NCBI GenBank assembly: GCA_015680685.1
Contig: MNCI01034769.1
Span: 533,122 to 597,121 of the forward strand
Length of the DNA: 64,000 nt
Source of the DNA: Gnetum montanum
Taxonomy: Eukaryota; Streptophyta; Gnetopsida; Gnetales; Gnetaceae
Reading direction: 5' to 3'
Part shown: positions 9,217-21,760 of the stretch, in pieces
Position numbering within the stretch: position 1 is the stretch's first letter
Layout: the number at the start of each line of letters is the position of its first letter
Translations under genes and position numbers: made by a program
Notes under the pieces: generated by a model
The model's database searches: none
Seen by the model: the letters and a program-made list of their open reading frames with translations, nothing else
What the model was told of the DNA's origin: nothing

Positions 9217-11560
9217 ATAGCTTCTTCTCCTAGGAATGAATCATCACCCCATGTCAATGAATCTAATCAACAACAAGATAGGACTAGATGAACTACTCAT
9301 GAAAATTCTTATCAGTTGAGGATATTCTACACCCATCCAGATCCCTATCATCTAGATTGCACCTTGATTCTCCATCAAGATGAATAATTATGCTAGAGGA
9401 ATATGGAAGGTAACATTCTATTACCCCTCGATTGGTTAGTTCCTACCATGCTTATGACCAATCTCATAAAGCTAGGAATTGATTCAGCAAGCCTAGAGTA
9501 TGAGGTGACTAATCATATCACTAGGAACTAACAACCCTTTGAAGCACAAAAAAAAAATGATTAGATCATGGAGGCACATCATGAGGCCTCTAAGGGTAAA
9601 AGGATCATGACTTCATTGTTTCTACAATTGTAGAAAGAAGGCCTTGATTTCTTCTCAAGGTTGTCTCAGGACATGGATTATCCTTCTTTTGTGAAGGATG
9701 ATAACCTTCATGAATGATTACAGTCAACCTTCAAGAACTTTGGTGAGATGAGGATGGAATCGAAGGCCCAAAGGACATCAAATGATAAATCTCCTAGTTG
9801 TTCATCCAAGGATAAGGAAAAAAATAAGGATAAGAATAAATACAAGGAGAAGGACCAAGGAAAGGATCTAAGAAGAAGGACTAGTAGGAATAGTTCTCCT
9901 AGTCCTTCATCTTCACTATTCTCCTTATCATAAAATTCTAATAGGAGGAGCCATGGTCAAGATAGAAGAAGAAATAATAAGGATCAAGATGGAGATGACA
10001 GGATAGGAATTGGGAGCATAGATAACTATGAGAGAAAGAAGAACATGATAGAGAGAGAAGGCATAAGAGATCTCATCATAGGAGGCATGGCTATGATAGA
10101 AACCACTGTGAATGCAATGACTATGATGAACCATTACTAGCCATTAGAAACATGCTGAATTTTTTAGAAGCAACTAGAATCCCCACCAAGAATCAAAGGG
10201 ATAGCAGGTTAAAAAGGTTGGATATGAATAATATTCTTAAATTTGAAGGGGAATATAATGTTGATCCACAACATTATTTAAAATCTTTTCATGATGTTTG
10301 TACCTTACAGAAAATTGAGAATGAGTGTCAAAAGTTAAAACTATTCCCAAGGATACTTAAAGAAGTAGAAAGTTGGCACCTATCTTTAGCACTATAATCA
10401 AATTGAAGGTGGAGTACAATGGTGGAGTTTTTTAACGACAAGTACAAGACATACTCTTAAGTTTCCAACTTAAGGAAATAAATCTAAGGATGGAAACAAG
10501 ACAATCATGAATCCTTGGATGTAGCCATGGGTAGGTATTACTTTCTATTGCACTGATTCCTAGGTTATGGATTTTATTAAAGGGAGTAGCTTCATCACAT
10601 TATAAATGGGCTTTGAAAAAAAACTAGAGAAATTCTTGGAATCTATTCCTAAGAAATAATTTTGGAGATAAGAGCCTATCATATTCAAAGATTGATTGAT
10701 TAAGTAACTAAGAAAGAAGAAGAGTTGAAAAAGAGAGAAAGTGTAGAGGAGTGTAATAGGGACCCTTCCATTCATAAAAGAGAGATGAGTTTTTGTGATT
10801 CAAAGGGGGAAGCACCACTAGATGAATTGGTGCAAAGGAAAACCTTGTCAATCCATAAATCTATCATTCAAATATCAACTAAGATGGATAAAATATGGGA
10901 CTCCTTGGATGAGAAGTTTCAAACTACTCTCAAAATAGTAGAAGAGAGGATAGAGTAGGAAAGTAGGAATAGAAATAAAAGGAAATAGAAAGATGCACAC
11001 AGGGAATAATATTTGAACAAGGGTAAGGCTACAGTGATTGATGAGGTTGCAAATTCAGAAACAAATGATGATGAATGTGCCATTTGCTAATATGAACATG
11101 TCAAAGGATCTTGCCCTATAGTGTCATATCTGCAAGAATATGGGGTATATGTGTTAAATTTAAAATTACCAAGGAAGCCATCACCCAAGAAATTTCCTTA
11201 TCCACAAGGCAATTACATGCAGTTCCATCAAATATGGTATTATCCAAGTGGAGCACCACCTCAACCTTAAGAGCAATATCAGTAATGGCAAAAGACATAG
11301 TCATGAGGGATGCCATCACCAAGGTAGCAATATCCTTCAATATGCATATTATGTGCAATAGCCTATATCTTCTCATGGCTTTGCAAGCCACACTCTATTC
11401 ATCCATCACTACTACCCTTTAGAATATCATCAAACCCTTACTTTGTGAGCTAAGTCTCCTTCTACGCATCCTCCTTCATATCCATCGCCTAACTCTACAC
11501 CTTCTAACACTCCTTTGCCACTTGCACCACCAATGCAAGGGAAAATATCACATTAGCCAC
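9217..11560 (+). pseudogene. gag: Element E gag
   Basis: Starts where A has an ATG (here ATA). An unusually charged segment rich in Lys, Arg, Asp and Ser lies at about 9750-9935. The conserved Gag core is at 10152-10397 (LKFEGEYNVDPQHYLKSF ... KLKLFPRI), matching B, where the corresponding text is LDPHQHLEAF ... KLKLFP. A zinc knuckle with CX2CX3HX4C spacing lies at 11076-11114, with one stop inside it. Gag would form the particle shell and bind element RNA. Numerous stops and frame changes make it non-functional. Confidence 0.7.
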
Positions 11561-11599
11561 AATAACATAATGACACAAGGGTAGTATTTTTATAGCTAG

Positions 11600-12259
11600 A
11601 TGATTATTTAGGAGGCTCTGTGCATAAGCCTTGAAAGAGCGCTTTCTTCAGGCCACATAGTCCATAGAAATCCTCGCAAACACCCTTGGCTACTAACCCT
11701 ACATCAAATGCTTCTAGAAATAATATCGAACCTCCTTCAAATCAAATGTCCTTCAACATACATACTATCATGTTGACACATGTGGTCATAAATTAGATCA
11801 AGGCTAGCCACCTTCCTAGGAAATGATCTAATCCTAGGAGTCCCATCATCTATTTGTAGATCATAAGAATTGATCCATGCAAGGCTCTATGAGATTTGGG
11901 TTCTGGGGTGAACTTAATTTCTTGGGAGATGTATAAGACTTGGAACATACCTCCACTCAAAAAATGCAACATCAGGTTAGAGCTTGTAGATCAATCCATC
12001 ATTGTTCCATTGGAAATTGATAAAAGGACATTGTGACCAATGCTTATGATTGGTCATACCTAGTAGATTTCCTAGTGATTCCTATGGAAGATTCTAAGGA
12101 AAACTTCCTTATTATTATGGGAAGGGTTTGGTTTACATATATTTCCTTGGAAATCTCCAAGAAAAATGAATTTGAGAAGATTGAGAAGAAGCGGGTTCTC
12201 TGCAAAACATATAGTAACACATGTTGCAATTGCATGTAAAGAATATGGGCCATGAAAGG
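11600..12259 (+). pseudogene. Element E protease region
   Basis: The segment around 11870-11920 reads as a decayed retroviral-type aspartic protease active site (GVNLIS-like), followed by the piece YLVDFLVIPM at about 12057-12086. It aligns with the better preserved A protease (ALLDSRLGVNLIS). Stops and shifts disrupt it. The right end is set by the inserted solo LTR. Confidence 0.5.
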
Positions 12260-13505
12260 TGTGGATCATTGAAATTAGAAGGTGGGGGGTGGGGAGGGGA
12301 GGGGAAAGAATAAGTTCCCCAAATTAAACCTTTATGAAAAAAAGAACACACAAAAATTTACGTGGTTCCCCAACTTATGTACTCCACACTCGAAGAGTAG
12401 ATCGTAAGCACACCTCCAGACTTTGTTGTTGGTCCACATCCTATGTAGTTTTCAAGCCCCTATATAGAGTGTTGTACTATAATACCAATCACTTAACCCT
12501 GTAAGGTCTTTTTAGTCTTGGAAATGTGGTTTCAAGGCTTCCACAACCTTTACAATCTTAAGCTTTGCACAAGAATGTTGTACCACAACACCAACAACTT
12601 AATCCCACAGGATCTCGACAAGATCAAGCACATCAACCTTGCAAGATAAGAATTACAATGGAGAGTTGCAACTTAGTTTTTTGATCCTTGTACAATTGGG
12701 TACAACAAACTTTACAATGCCAAAATGATAAAACAATGAGGAGCAATAGAGAATTCAATAATTACAAATGATTATACAATGAATACAACAAGGTTTACAC
12801 TTTTCCCAATGCACATCAAGACTTCTTATAGTTTCCGTGTTGCTAAATCCTTCTCAAAACTCATGCAACAGCTAGCTAATAGTTATTAACTATCATGGGA
12901 GATGTCTTTCCCATGCTTGAGATGTCTCTTTGTATTTTCCTTCAAATTTAGGAAGATGTCTTTGTTTCCTATAAGACATCTTTCTGAAGTCTCCATATTG
13001 AAAGAAGTCTTTATCTAATGGAAGATGTCTTTTTGGACTTGGTTTGCAATCTATAAATACGTCTCTACTTTGTGAAAGACATCTTTGTCTAAGTTCTCTC
13101 CAAATCTGCCAAGATGTTTACTACTTCCTAGAGATGTCTTTCTTGACTTTTTCATACATGATGAATGCATCATTCCTTTTCCATAACCTTAATCTTTCAT
13201 ATGCTTTAATGATGTCCACATTGCTTGTAAAATATCAAGTTCTTGTCCATGTCCTTTGATTGTTTGTTTGAAGACATGTGAATGACCTCCTCCTTTGAGC
13301 TCTAGGATAGTTCATTCCTTGTCCTCTTTAGCTCATCTCGGTTTCCTGTGTACAGAGTCCTACAAACACAATAATCATACAACCATGCAAACAACTTTTC
13401 TCTTCATTTTACTTAATGTTTTAAGCACACCAAAACAAATCAATATATCCATAAAAAGTACATCTATATAAGCATGTACTTAGTGTGTCGAAACATCAAA
13501 TGTTA
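12260..13505 (+). mobile_element. Probable solo LTR inserted in element E
   Basis: A 1,246-bp block with no coding content interrupts E between protease and RT. It starts TGTGGATC and is flanked by AAAGG at 12255-12259 and 13506-13510, a 5-bp target duplication. Removing it rejoins sequence that aligns with element A near 19200-19290. A related copy begins at about 63237. The right terminus reads TGTTA rather than the canonical CA, which a C-to-T change would explain. Orientation cannot be settled. Confidence 0.6.
12897..13170 (+). repeat. AGATGTCTTT-rich array in the solo LTR
   Basis: Around ten direct or inverted copies of AGATGTCTTT / AAAGACATCT spaced 20-40 bp. The same motif cluster recurs at about 63860-64000 in the second copy, so it is part of the family. 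Confidence 0.7.
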
Positions 13506-13528
13506 AAAGGTGATTATATGCAGTAGCA

Positions 13529-13566
13529 AAAAAAAAAAAAAAAAAAAAGAGAGAAAAAAAAAGAAG
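13529..13566 (+). repeat. A-rich simple tract
   Basis: A run of about 20 A followed by GAGAG and more A, just downstream of the solo-LTR target duplication and upstream of the RT remains of E. It is probably slippage; no retroposon body adjoins it. Confidence 0.7.
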
Positions 13567-13569
13567 GTA

Positions 13570-14655
13570 CCCAGTGGTTGACAATAGATGATAGTTTAGA
13601 ATTCATAATATGCATGAAACAAATGGAGCTTCTCACAAGTTCCTACATAGATAACTTGGATTGACTATAGCATATCCATAATCAACTCTCTTGAGAATAT
13701 AGATTGGAGGAGGTTGAAAATCCCTAATAATTTCAAGTATAAGTTCCTAGAACTTAAGCCTTTCTCCATAGCATTAGAATATGATTTTCTTAATAATGAT
13801 AAAATGGTAATAATTAATATAAATCTTGATCAAGAATAGAAATAGAAGATATTGAAAGTAGTAAACAAATGATCAATAGCCTTTACATGGTCATATCATG
13901 AGATGATAGGGATAGATACGTAAATATGCCAGCATTAAATTTATGTAGATCTTTCCATTAAACCAAAAAGGTAGCCACAAAGGAGATTGAGTCTAAGACT
14001 TAAGGAATTTGTTTAGGATGAAATTGAATAAATTTTTAAAGTAGGATTCATCTATCTAGTAGCAGAAAGTAAGTGGGTGAGTCCACTTGTAATTGTACCA
14101 AAGAAAGAGGGAAAATGGAGAGTCTATATAGATTTCAGGCTATTGGATATGGAAACAATTGAGGATCATTTCCCATTATCAATTGTGAACCAAGTTTTAA
14201 ATACAATTATAGTGTATAACTGCTACAATTTTCTGGATGGTTTTGGTGGTGATAACCAAGTCTAGATAGCACTAGAGGATTAGACTAAGATAACATTCAC
14301 AAGTTAATGGGGAAATTTTCCATATAAAAAGATGTCCTTTGGCCCACGTAATGTATCTACAACTTTCCAATAGTTAATACTTAGCATTTCTCAATACCAA
14401 ATTGCTAGTGGTATGGAGGTCTTCATGGATGACTTCTTTATCTATGATGCCAACTTTGAGTAAGCCTTGGACCATTTAGGGCAAGTACTAAAGCATTTTG
14501 TGAAGATATTCTTAAGCAAATTAGCCCATAGTGGCTTCATTTTAATGAAAAATCTTAGGCTACTAATGCATCTAAAATGTGTACTACTTGGAGTAGACTT
14601 GACGTCATTGTAGTTTCTTGTCTACGTATGCATAATAAATAGATTACTTGAAATG
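13570..14655 (+). pseudogene. pol: Element E reverse transcriptase, truncated
   Basis: Recognisable RT blocks in order: PLVIVPKKEGKWRVYIDFR (about 14083-14140), the NFLDGFGG segment, a TFQ...GMEVFMDDFF segment holding the catalytic MDD (near 14415-14435), and ILMKN...VLLGV. It ends near 14655, before RNase H. Stops interrupt it in several places. Unlike element A, E still has the catalytic box. Confidence 0.75.
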
Positions 14656-14664
14656 AAGCTTCTA

Positions 14665-15102
14665 GCCTCTATGATTTAAATAGAAATTGGAAAAAAATTT
14701 TGAAAGATTAATTTCTGATCTTGAGAATTTATTTAAATTTAACAATAATTTATATCAAGCTTTTCCAAATATATTTTGGAAGGATGACATATATGTTTTT
14801 CCTTTTAATTCAAAAATTGCTTATGAGATTATATCAAAGAATTATTTTATTCATTACAAATTTAATAAGGCATATAAAATGCAATTATCCTCACATTTCT
14901 GAATTAAGAAAATGAAAGATATTTTGAGATCTTCTAAATTTTCTAAAATTCATATTTTTTATGGTATCTTGTTCATCAAGTTCTTCCTATTGGTACTTAT
15001 CTTAAACATATGAGAAATGTTCTCCTTAATGTCTTCTTTGTAGAAGTGAAAAATCATTTTTTCTTATTTTTTAGCTTCCTATTACTTAGAATGCTTGGAA
15101 AT
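14665..15102 (+). mobile_element. LINE (non-LTR retrotransposon) 3' domain, left part
   Basis: The translated pieces match the zinc-finger domain that follows RT in plant LINEs: a VHQVLPIGTYLKHMRNV-type segment, then CLLC as the first zinc pair. The domain is interrupted at codons for Ala-Trp-Lys-Trp by element A; the continuation is at 27434. Frameshifts occur. Only this C-terminal domain is seen; the endonuclease and RT parts are absent, probably lost at the junction with element E. Confidence 0.5.
15098..15102 (+). other. Target-site duplication of element A, left copy
   Basis: GAAAT, repeated at 27429-27433 immediately beyond the 3' LTR. Joining the flanks at this duplication restores the LINE reading frame (Ala-Trp-Lys-Trp), which independently supports the boundary. 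Confidence 0.8.
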
Positions 15103-16030
15103 TAATAAAACCTATTTTTCATGAGCCACGATATTGTATCTACAATATTGCATCTATGATATTGTATCTATGACATCGCAACCCTATGTACATCATTTTT
15201 GACGTGATGTAGAGGGTCCTGGTCAATACTATAAATACCTACCCTTGGTCACATTGAGGGAAAAATTTTCATTTAACACTTAGCAAAATTCTTGAAGTTT
15301 GTTTTTGTGATTTAAAGTTAGAGTTAGAAGTGAATGTTCGTAGTGTGGTGTTGAATAGTTGTACGAAATATTTGTTCAAGTGGATTGTACTTGGGCACAA
15401 TTCATGATTGAAAATAAAGATTGAGATTATTTTTTGCATTGTATAATTACACATAGTTTCTTTAATTCTACTTAGTTATTTTCATTATTTAGTTTAATTT
15501 TCATTTCTTTAATATGTTTACTTTAGTTTAGTTCTTTACATTTTCTAAGTACTTTACTTTTCCCACATTCATTAGTAAGGTAGAATAAATATGAATGGTT
15601 TCGAGCATTAAGTGTAATCATTTAGTAACCTAGTAGTGACTTTGCTTGATTTGCTCAAAAGTGGATTCACTTGGTAATCCTAGTAATAGTTACATGAGCT
15701 TAGGGCATGTATGGAAAGACAAGAATGGATGCTTATCACCATAGGGTAAGATAGATTTGTATTGTATTATCATTTAGATTTAGAATTTATTCTCATTTTA
15801 ATTATGGAAGAACTTGAGATTAATTTGAGTCTACAACATCATAATATCATATGCCTCACTAAGAGTTAAACCATACAACTTTCACTTCACTAGCTTAAAG
15901 TGAGAAGACATTGATCATGAACCAATTATCAACCACTAGCACACTTACATTGTCCATCCATAAATTATGATCTGGTCATGTGTGTGCACTTGTAACTTGT
16001 ATGGTGGAGTGTTCGAATACCCAACAACTA
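15103..16030 (+). repeat. 5' LTR of element A
   Basis: Starts TAATAAAACC (3' copy TGATAAAACC, so the first G has become A) and ends near CAACTA. U3 contains repeats of a GATATTGTATCTA type at about 15128-15180 and a TATA box at 15230-15237. The right edge is set by aligning with the 3' LTR and is uncertain by a few bases. Confidence 0.83.
15230..15237 (+). promoter_or_regulatory. TATA box of A 5' LTR
   Basis: TATAAATA, preceded by GATATT-type repeats; the same arrangement is found in the 3' LTR (26640-26647). Confidence 0.6.
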
Positions 16031-16154
16031 ATGTGTCAATATTTTCTTAGTAGTTAATTTTATAGAGTTTTTTATATTTAAAATTATAAATTTTATCTTT
16101 CAAATTTGAATTAATTCCTTTAACACACATACATAAAAGTGTCAAAAACATAAT

Positions 16155-18500
16155 ATGGCTTCTACACTCAAGGAAGAATCACCACCTGCTAATGAAATTC
16201 CTAAGAACCATGAAAAAGGATATGATGAAGAAGATTGGAGTGTACCCATGTAAAATAAAATTCTCCTATGCTCATATTGATCCATATTACCATAATTTTA
16301 CATTTATCTCTCACCAAGATGAACAACTAAGATGGAGAAATTTACATGGCAATATTATTTGTCCTCTAGAATGTTTTGCATCATGAATGTTGCAAGCAAC
16401 CCTCATATGATCAAACTTTAGCCATATACAAGAAGAATACTAAATTAAAAAGCACATGACCTGACCATACTAGCTAATAAAAGCTTAAATAAGAAGGAAT
16501 GTTGCTATGGAGACTAGGCATGAGCTTAATAAAGAAAAGGAAGTACCACAAATAGTTATCCTAGAAGAAAGAGATGATGCAATGTTTCATATAGAGAAAT
16601 TTTACTAGACCCTTTGATCTCAATCTCAAACACATGTTATCCATATTGAAGATCTTGTGAAGATATAATTACATTTAGCTCCTTTAGAAAGACCTAGAGA
16701 AGAAAAGAAAGACTCCACATTTAGGAAGAATCTAAGGCCTATAACCTCCATTGAATCAAAAGGGGATGAATCAAGAAGTCATAATAGGAGAACTAGTTGA
16801 CATTGTTCTCCAACTTCTTTCTCTTCATCCTCATACTCATCTAAAGATTATGACAAGAGAGAACGAAGAATGAGGAATCATGATAGGGAAAGGCAAAGGG
16901 ATCTTAAGAGACATGAGCATTGACAAAGTTATCCTAATAATGAAGAAGACAATTATGAATAAAGAAGAGACATGATTAGACATGAGGAAAGAGAACAAAG
17001 CTATGAGCATTAAAGCGGTCATAACTATGATAGAGTCTATGAACCTAAACATCATGAAGAACCTCTACTAGCCACTCGTAATATGATAAACATAAGAGAG
17101 GTAGTGTATATTCCTACTAGGCATGTAAGTGTAGTCGCATTAAGCAACTAGATATGAACAACAATCTCAAGTTTGAAGAAGGACATAATGCAAATCCATA
17201 GCATCACCTCCAAGCATTTCATGATGCTTGTATCCTTTAAAACATTGAGAATTATTGGTAGAATTTAAATTTATTTTCCAAAACACTCATCAAGGAAGTA
17301 GAGAGCTGGTATTGATCCTTAGAACTAGAAATAATCCAAAGATGGAGTACCATGTTGGAGCTTTTTAATGACAAATATCAAACTTATTCTGAAGTGTCCA
17401 ATTTAAGAAAAAAAATTCAAGGATGGAAGTAAGGAACACATGAATCCCTTGATGCAATAATGAGAAGATATTATTCCTTATTACATAGATGTCCATACCA
17501 TGGATTTTCTTAAAGGGAACAACTTAGGAATATCATTGATGGGTTAAGGAATAAGACTAGAGAAACTCTTGTGGTATATGCCAAAGGTAGGTTATTATAA
17601 ATGATAGTTTATTGAATCCAAAGACTAATTGACCATGTAACCAAAGATAAAGAAAAATTAAAGAAAAGAGAATTAGTAGAAGAGTATAATTGAGATCCAG
17701 TAATAAGGAAAAGGGATGTGAGAATATGCGAAAAACAAGAAGACAAAAATTTGGAGGATACAATCTAAAGAAAGACTATACCCTTCCAAAAATTAGTCAA
17801 TGAAATTACGACTAAGGTAGAGAAAATATGGGATTCCATGAATGAAAAATTTGCAATAGCATTAAAGATAGTAGAAGAAAAGATTGAACAAGCCCTAAAC
17901 TGAGGCAAAGATAAGAAGAAAAGAAGAGACAATAAGCAAGAACAATATAAAAATAAAGGTCACTGTAGTAGAAGAAGTAATAGACTCTAGTTTAGAAGAT
18001 GAGGAAGGATGCAAAGTATGCCAGTATGAACATCCTAAGGTATGTTGTCCTATTATGGCACACTTACAAGAGTCTAGGGAATATGCACTTAACCTAAGTT
18101 TTATTAAAAACTAGATGCCTACAAGATTATCTTATCCACAAGGTAACCTTCAATGACCTTTCCAACCATCATATTATCCAAGTAGAGTATATCTTCAATG
18201 ACAAGAATAGTATCAATAGCAATGGCAACAATAACAAGCATGGAGAATGCCATCACCAAGACAACAGTATCCATATAGGCAACTAGATCCTTATGGATAT
18301 TATGTTCAATTTTTTTGGGAAATGGTTTAGTCCACACTTCCTATTACTACTAACCACTAGAGTATAATAGAAACACTATCTCATGGATGAATCCCAATAC
18401 TTATGCACACTAACCAATAGTTGGTTCATAAGTTCCAACTCCTAACTCTCTACCACTAGTGCTACCATTGGTTATGTAAGGGGAACTACCAAGACAAATG
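16155..18500 (+). pseudogene. gag: Element A gag
   Basis: ATG at 16155 begins MASTLKEESPP. The core (about 17140-17560) aligns with B gag but is riddled with stops. A CX2CX3HX4C zinc knuckle is intact at 18010-18048 (CKVCQYEH). The region just downstream is Gln/Tyr/Pro-rich, as in B. Structural protein of the particle; non-functional here. Confidence 0.68.
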
Positions 18501-19300
18501 CAACAAAATAATATTATTAGGATAGTCAATACACAAGGGGATGTGATGATAAATGAACCTAAATCTAGGAAACATCCTTTCATTAGAACAAATCCAGAAA
18601 GGGTTCAAAAAATGGGAACTTCATTGACAGCCACATCATCTACACATACTTCTTAAGGGGACACCATGCTTCCACATACTACGAATCTAAATATGATCAT
18701 TGTAATGCTCACTTAAACTGTAACACACTATATTAAAGTAGGAGCACTTCACAGGAAGAGAAAAAATCTTGGAAGTCCCTTAGTATATCACCAAATAGAT
18801 AGACATAAATCCTACAAAGCTCTTCTAGATTCTAGGTTAGGAGTAAATCTAATTTCACAAGACATGTACAAAGCTTGTAATCTTTCTCCACTAAGGAAAA
18901 GTAACATCCAACTAGAGCTTGTAGATTAGTCAATTACTATTCCACTTGAATAGGTAGAAGATGTCATCACCATCATAAGTGTCTAGTCTTATCTTGCTAA
19001 TTTCTTAGTCATACATGTGGGAAAAAATAAAGTAGAATTTCCTAGAATTAATGAATGAGCGTGGCCTAGCATTGTGGATGCTAAGCTTGGAATTAGGGAC
19101 TTGTCCTTGAAAATATTCAAGGAGGATGAAGCTGGAATCATACAGAGACATAGGATTCCATGTATTGCATATAATGATAACAGGTACAATTGTGTAGAAA
19201 AACTTTGGGCCATAAAACAAGACATGTACAATTTCAGCATGTAATTGATGTACAAAAGACATGTGTATGCAAAAATGACTATATGTAGTGACCACATGAC
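18500..19300 (+). pseudogene. Element A protease region
   Basis: The aspartic-protease motif is visible as ALLDSRLGVNLIS at about 18815-18855 (family D-S/T-G with the Gly replaced by Arg), followed by NIQLELVD and YLANFLVIHV. It lies between gag and RT as in other Ty3/gypsy polyproteins. Stops are frequent. Confidence 0.6.
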
Positions 19301-19439
19301 AAGATGGCACCCAGTGGCTGATTATTGAAAATAGAAGAAAATCCAATATATGCATGGAACCATTGAACATAATCACAAGTGTCTACATTGAAGAGATAGA
19401 TAAGTGATAATAATTAATAAGGAAGCATCCATATGAACA

Positions 19440-20240
19440 ATCACATCAAGAAGATATTAAATGGGAAAAATTAGAAATATAAGAAAAGTATGAACCAAAA
19501 TCTTTAGAACTAAAAGACCTACTGGATATGCTTGAATATGCTTTTTTGAACAATAAAAAACCAATAATTATTAATGTTAATCTTAATAAAGAATAAAAGA
19601 GGGAATTATTAGAAGTGGTAAATAACTGACCAACTGCATTCACATGGTCCAATGATGAGATCATTAGAATTTATCCATGAATATGCCAATATTGAATTTA
19701 CACAAACCTAGTTATCAAACCATGCTACTAGCCTCAAAGTAGCTTAAACTTAAAGCTTAAAGAAGTTATTAGATAAGAGTTAGAAAAATTTTTGAAAGAA
19801 GGATTTATCTATTCTATAGTAGACATTGAATGGTTTAGCCCATTAGTCATTGTACCAAAGAAGGGTTGAAAGTGAAGCGTTTTGTATTGATTTCAAATTA
19901 CTAAACATGGAAATAGTTAAGGATCATTTTTCTCTGCTATTTGTTGACCAAGCATTAGATACTATAGCAAGACACCAGTATTACAACTTTCTAGATGGTT
20001 ATAGTGGGTACAATCAAATTTTCATTACATCAAAAGACCAAGAAAAGACCACATTCACTAGTCCATGGGGAACATTTGCATACAAGTAGATGACCTTTGG
20101 TTTGTGTAATCCACTCACTACATTATTAATTATGTGCAAGTCATAGTGTCATCAATGTTTTGGTATCCTATTTATGTAGACATTATGTGCTTGGGTATCC
20201 TATTTATGTCCACAAAGATCATAGTGTCATCAATGTTTTG
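19440..20240 (+). pseudogene. pol: Element A reverse transcriptase, catalytic part deleted
   Basis: Early RT blocks are clear: FCIDFKLLNMEIVKDHFSLL and NFLDGYSGYNQ, then TSPWGTFAYK and MTFGLCNP (to about 20117). The sequence then leaves RT and enters a short direct duplication (20144-20165 repeated at 20219-20240), after which RNase H-end sequence follows. The YxDD box and the rest of RT are missing, so this copy cannot reverse-transcribe. Confidence 0.75.
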
Positions 20241-20279
20241 GTGAATAAACTAGTGTTTAGTTTAAGCGTGATATGATGG

Positions 20280-21760
20280 CTTGTGATATTATAGGAGTTT
20301 AACATTTCCATAATAGATAAAAAGAGCACTAAAAATGTTGTAGTTGAGCATTTGACAAGACTAAGATGGGAATTGCAAGAATATGATGAACAATTATCAC
20401 ACCAATTTCTCAATCAAAATTTGTTTACAAAAACAATAATGACTATCAACTCAATAGAAAAATCATGGATTATTGATTACATGACTTACCTCACTACAAA
20501 AGGGCTTCCTATTGAGTGGAACAAGAAACAAAAGAAATAATTCCTTTTTCAAGTTAAATGGTATATGGAAATTAATGAAAATCCGTACAAGGTATATGCT
20601 GATGGACTAGTAAGATGATGCATTCTAGAAGAGAGCCAATAAAGAATCTTACAAGATGCACATGAAGGACCATGTGTTGGTCACTATGCAAGATGAAGGA
20701 CAACAATGAAATTGCTAACGGTAGGCTACTTTTGGCCTACCATATTTAAGGATGCATACCCATTCATCTAAACTTGTGAAATATGTTAGCGTGATGGAGG
20801 ACTAACAATAAGAAATAAAGATCCACAACAATGGATACAACCATTGGAACCATTCGATATTTCAAGAATTGATTTTATGAGACCTATCACATTGATATCT
20901 AATGGGAAATCGTACATTGTAGTAATAGTTGATTATTGTCCAAAGTGGGAAAAAGCAGTTATAGTCAAGGATTGCATAGCCAAAACAACTACAAAATTTT
21001 TTCAATAATACATGGTGAATAGATTTGGGATACCATGCATGCTCCGATCAAACAATGAGACTCATTTTACAAGAGCTACATTTAAAAAACCAATGCAACA
21101 ATTAGGGGTGAATCACAAATTAACTACACCATACCATCCCCAAGAAAATGGTCAAGTAGAAGTGACTAATTGGGAGTTATAAGAATATTAACTAGAATAG
21201 TTAGTTGATTTAGAAAGGATTGGAGCACTAAACTACATGATGCTCTATGGGCATATATATCCACATAGAAATTTCTAAGAGGATATTCACCCTATGAACT
21301 AGTTTATGAAAAGCTTCCTATATTATCAATCCAAGCAAAACTCTAAACTTTAGCCACTTCTAGTGCACTTAACCTATACTAAAACTTAGCTAAAAACAAT
21401 GTCTCATGGATCCTAACCTTTTAGAGGAAAATAGATTTGTAGCTTTGATAAGCAATGAGGTGTACAAGGAATATTCCATATGTAGGCATGACACAAAAAT
21501 AAGGCAAGTGTCAATTCAACCAGGTAATAAAGTCCTCTATTATAATCCCAATCATGTCCCATAAAAGGCTAAGTTCCAAACCTTATGGGAAGGATCCTAT
21601 ATTGTCCATGAAACATACCAATTTGGTGATATGAAAATCTATCATCCAACCAATCCATAGAAGTTGATTCTTGTCAATATTCAACAAGTTAAGCCATATC
21701 ATGATTTTTCCTACTCTTTAAAGGACTCTACCCTATCCATCAAGTAATCTATTACTCATT
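20280..21760 (+). pseudogene. pol: Element A RNase H end and integrase
   Basis: Starts with a VVEHLTRL segment typical of the RNase H/integrase linker. The integrase zinc module is recognisable (HEGPCVGHY ... CEIC). The first catalytic Asp is in RIDFMRPI; the second lies where the text reads SNNETHF, so Asp appears changed to Asn; the Glu is in NGQVEVTN. The C-terminal barrel ends near FQTLWEGSYIVHE (about 21575-21612). Many stops. No second RNase H is present, which separates it from Tat. Confidence 0.75.

Larger units (their letters stand above)
8199..14655 (+). mobile_element. Element E: 5' part of a decayed Athila-like Ty3/gypsy element
   Basis: Contains, in order, a 5' LTR, a primer site like the tRNA-Asp complement, gag with its zinc knuckle, protease and the first part of RT. 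It stops being recognisable at about 14655, where LINE-like sequence begins, so RNase H, integrase, third ORF and 3' LTR are missing. A 1.25-kb probable solo LTR sits between protease and RT (12260-13505). Strong AT bias and many stops indicate great age. Order and sequence match elements A and B. Confidence 0.75.
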
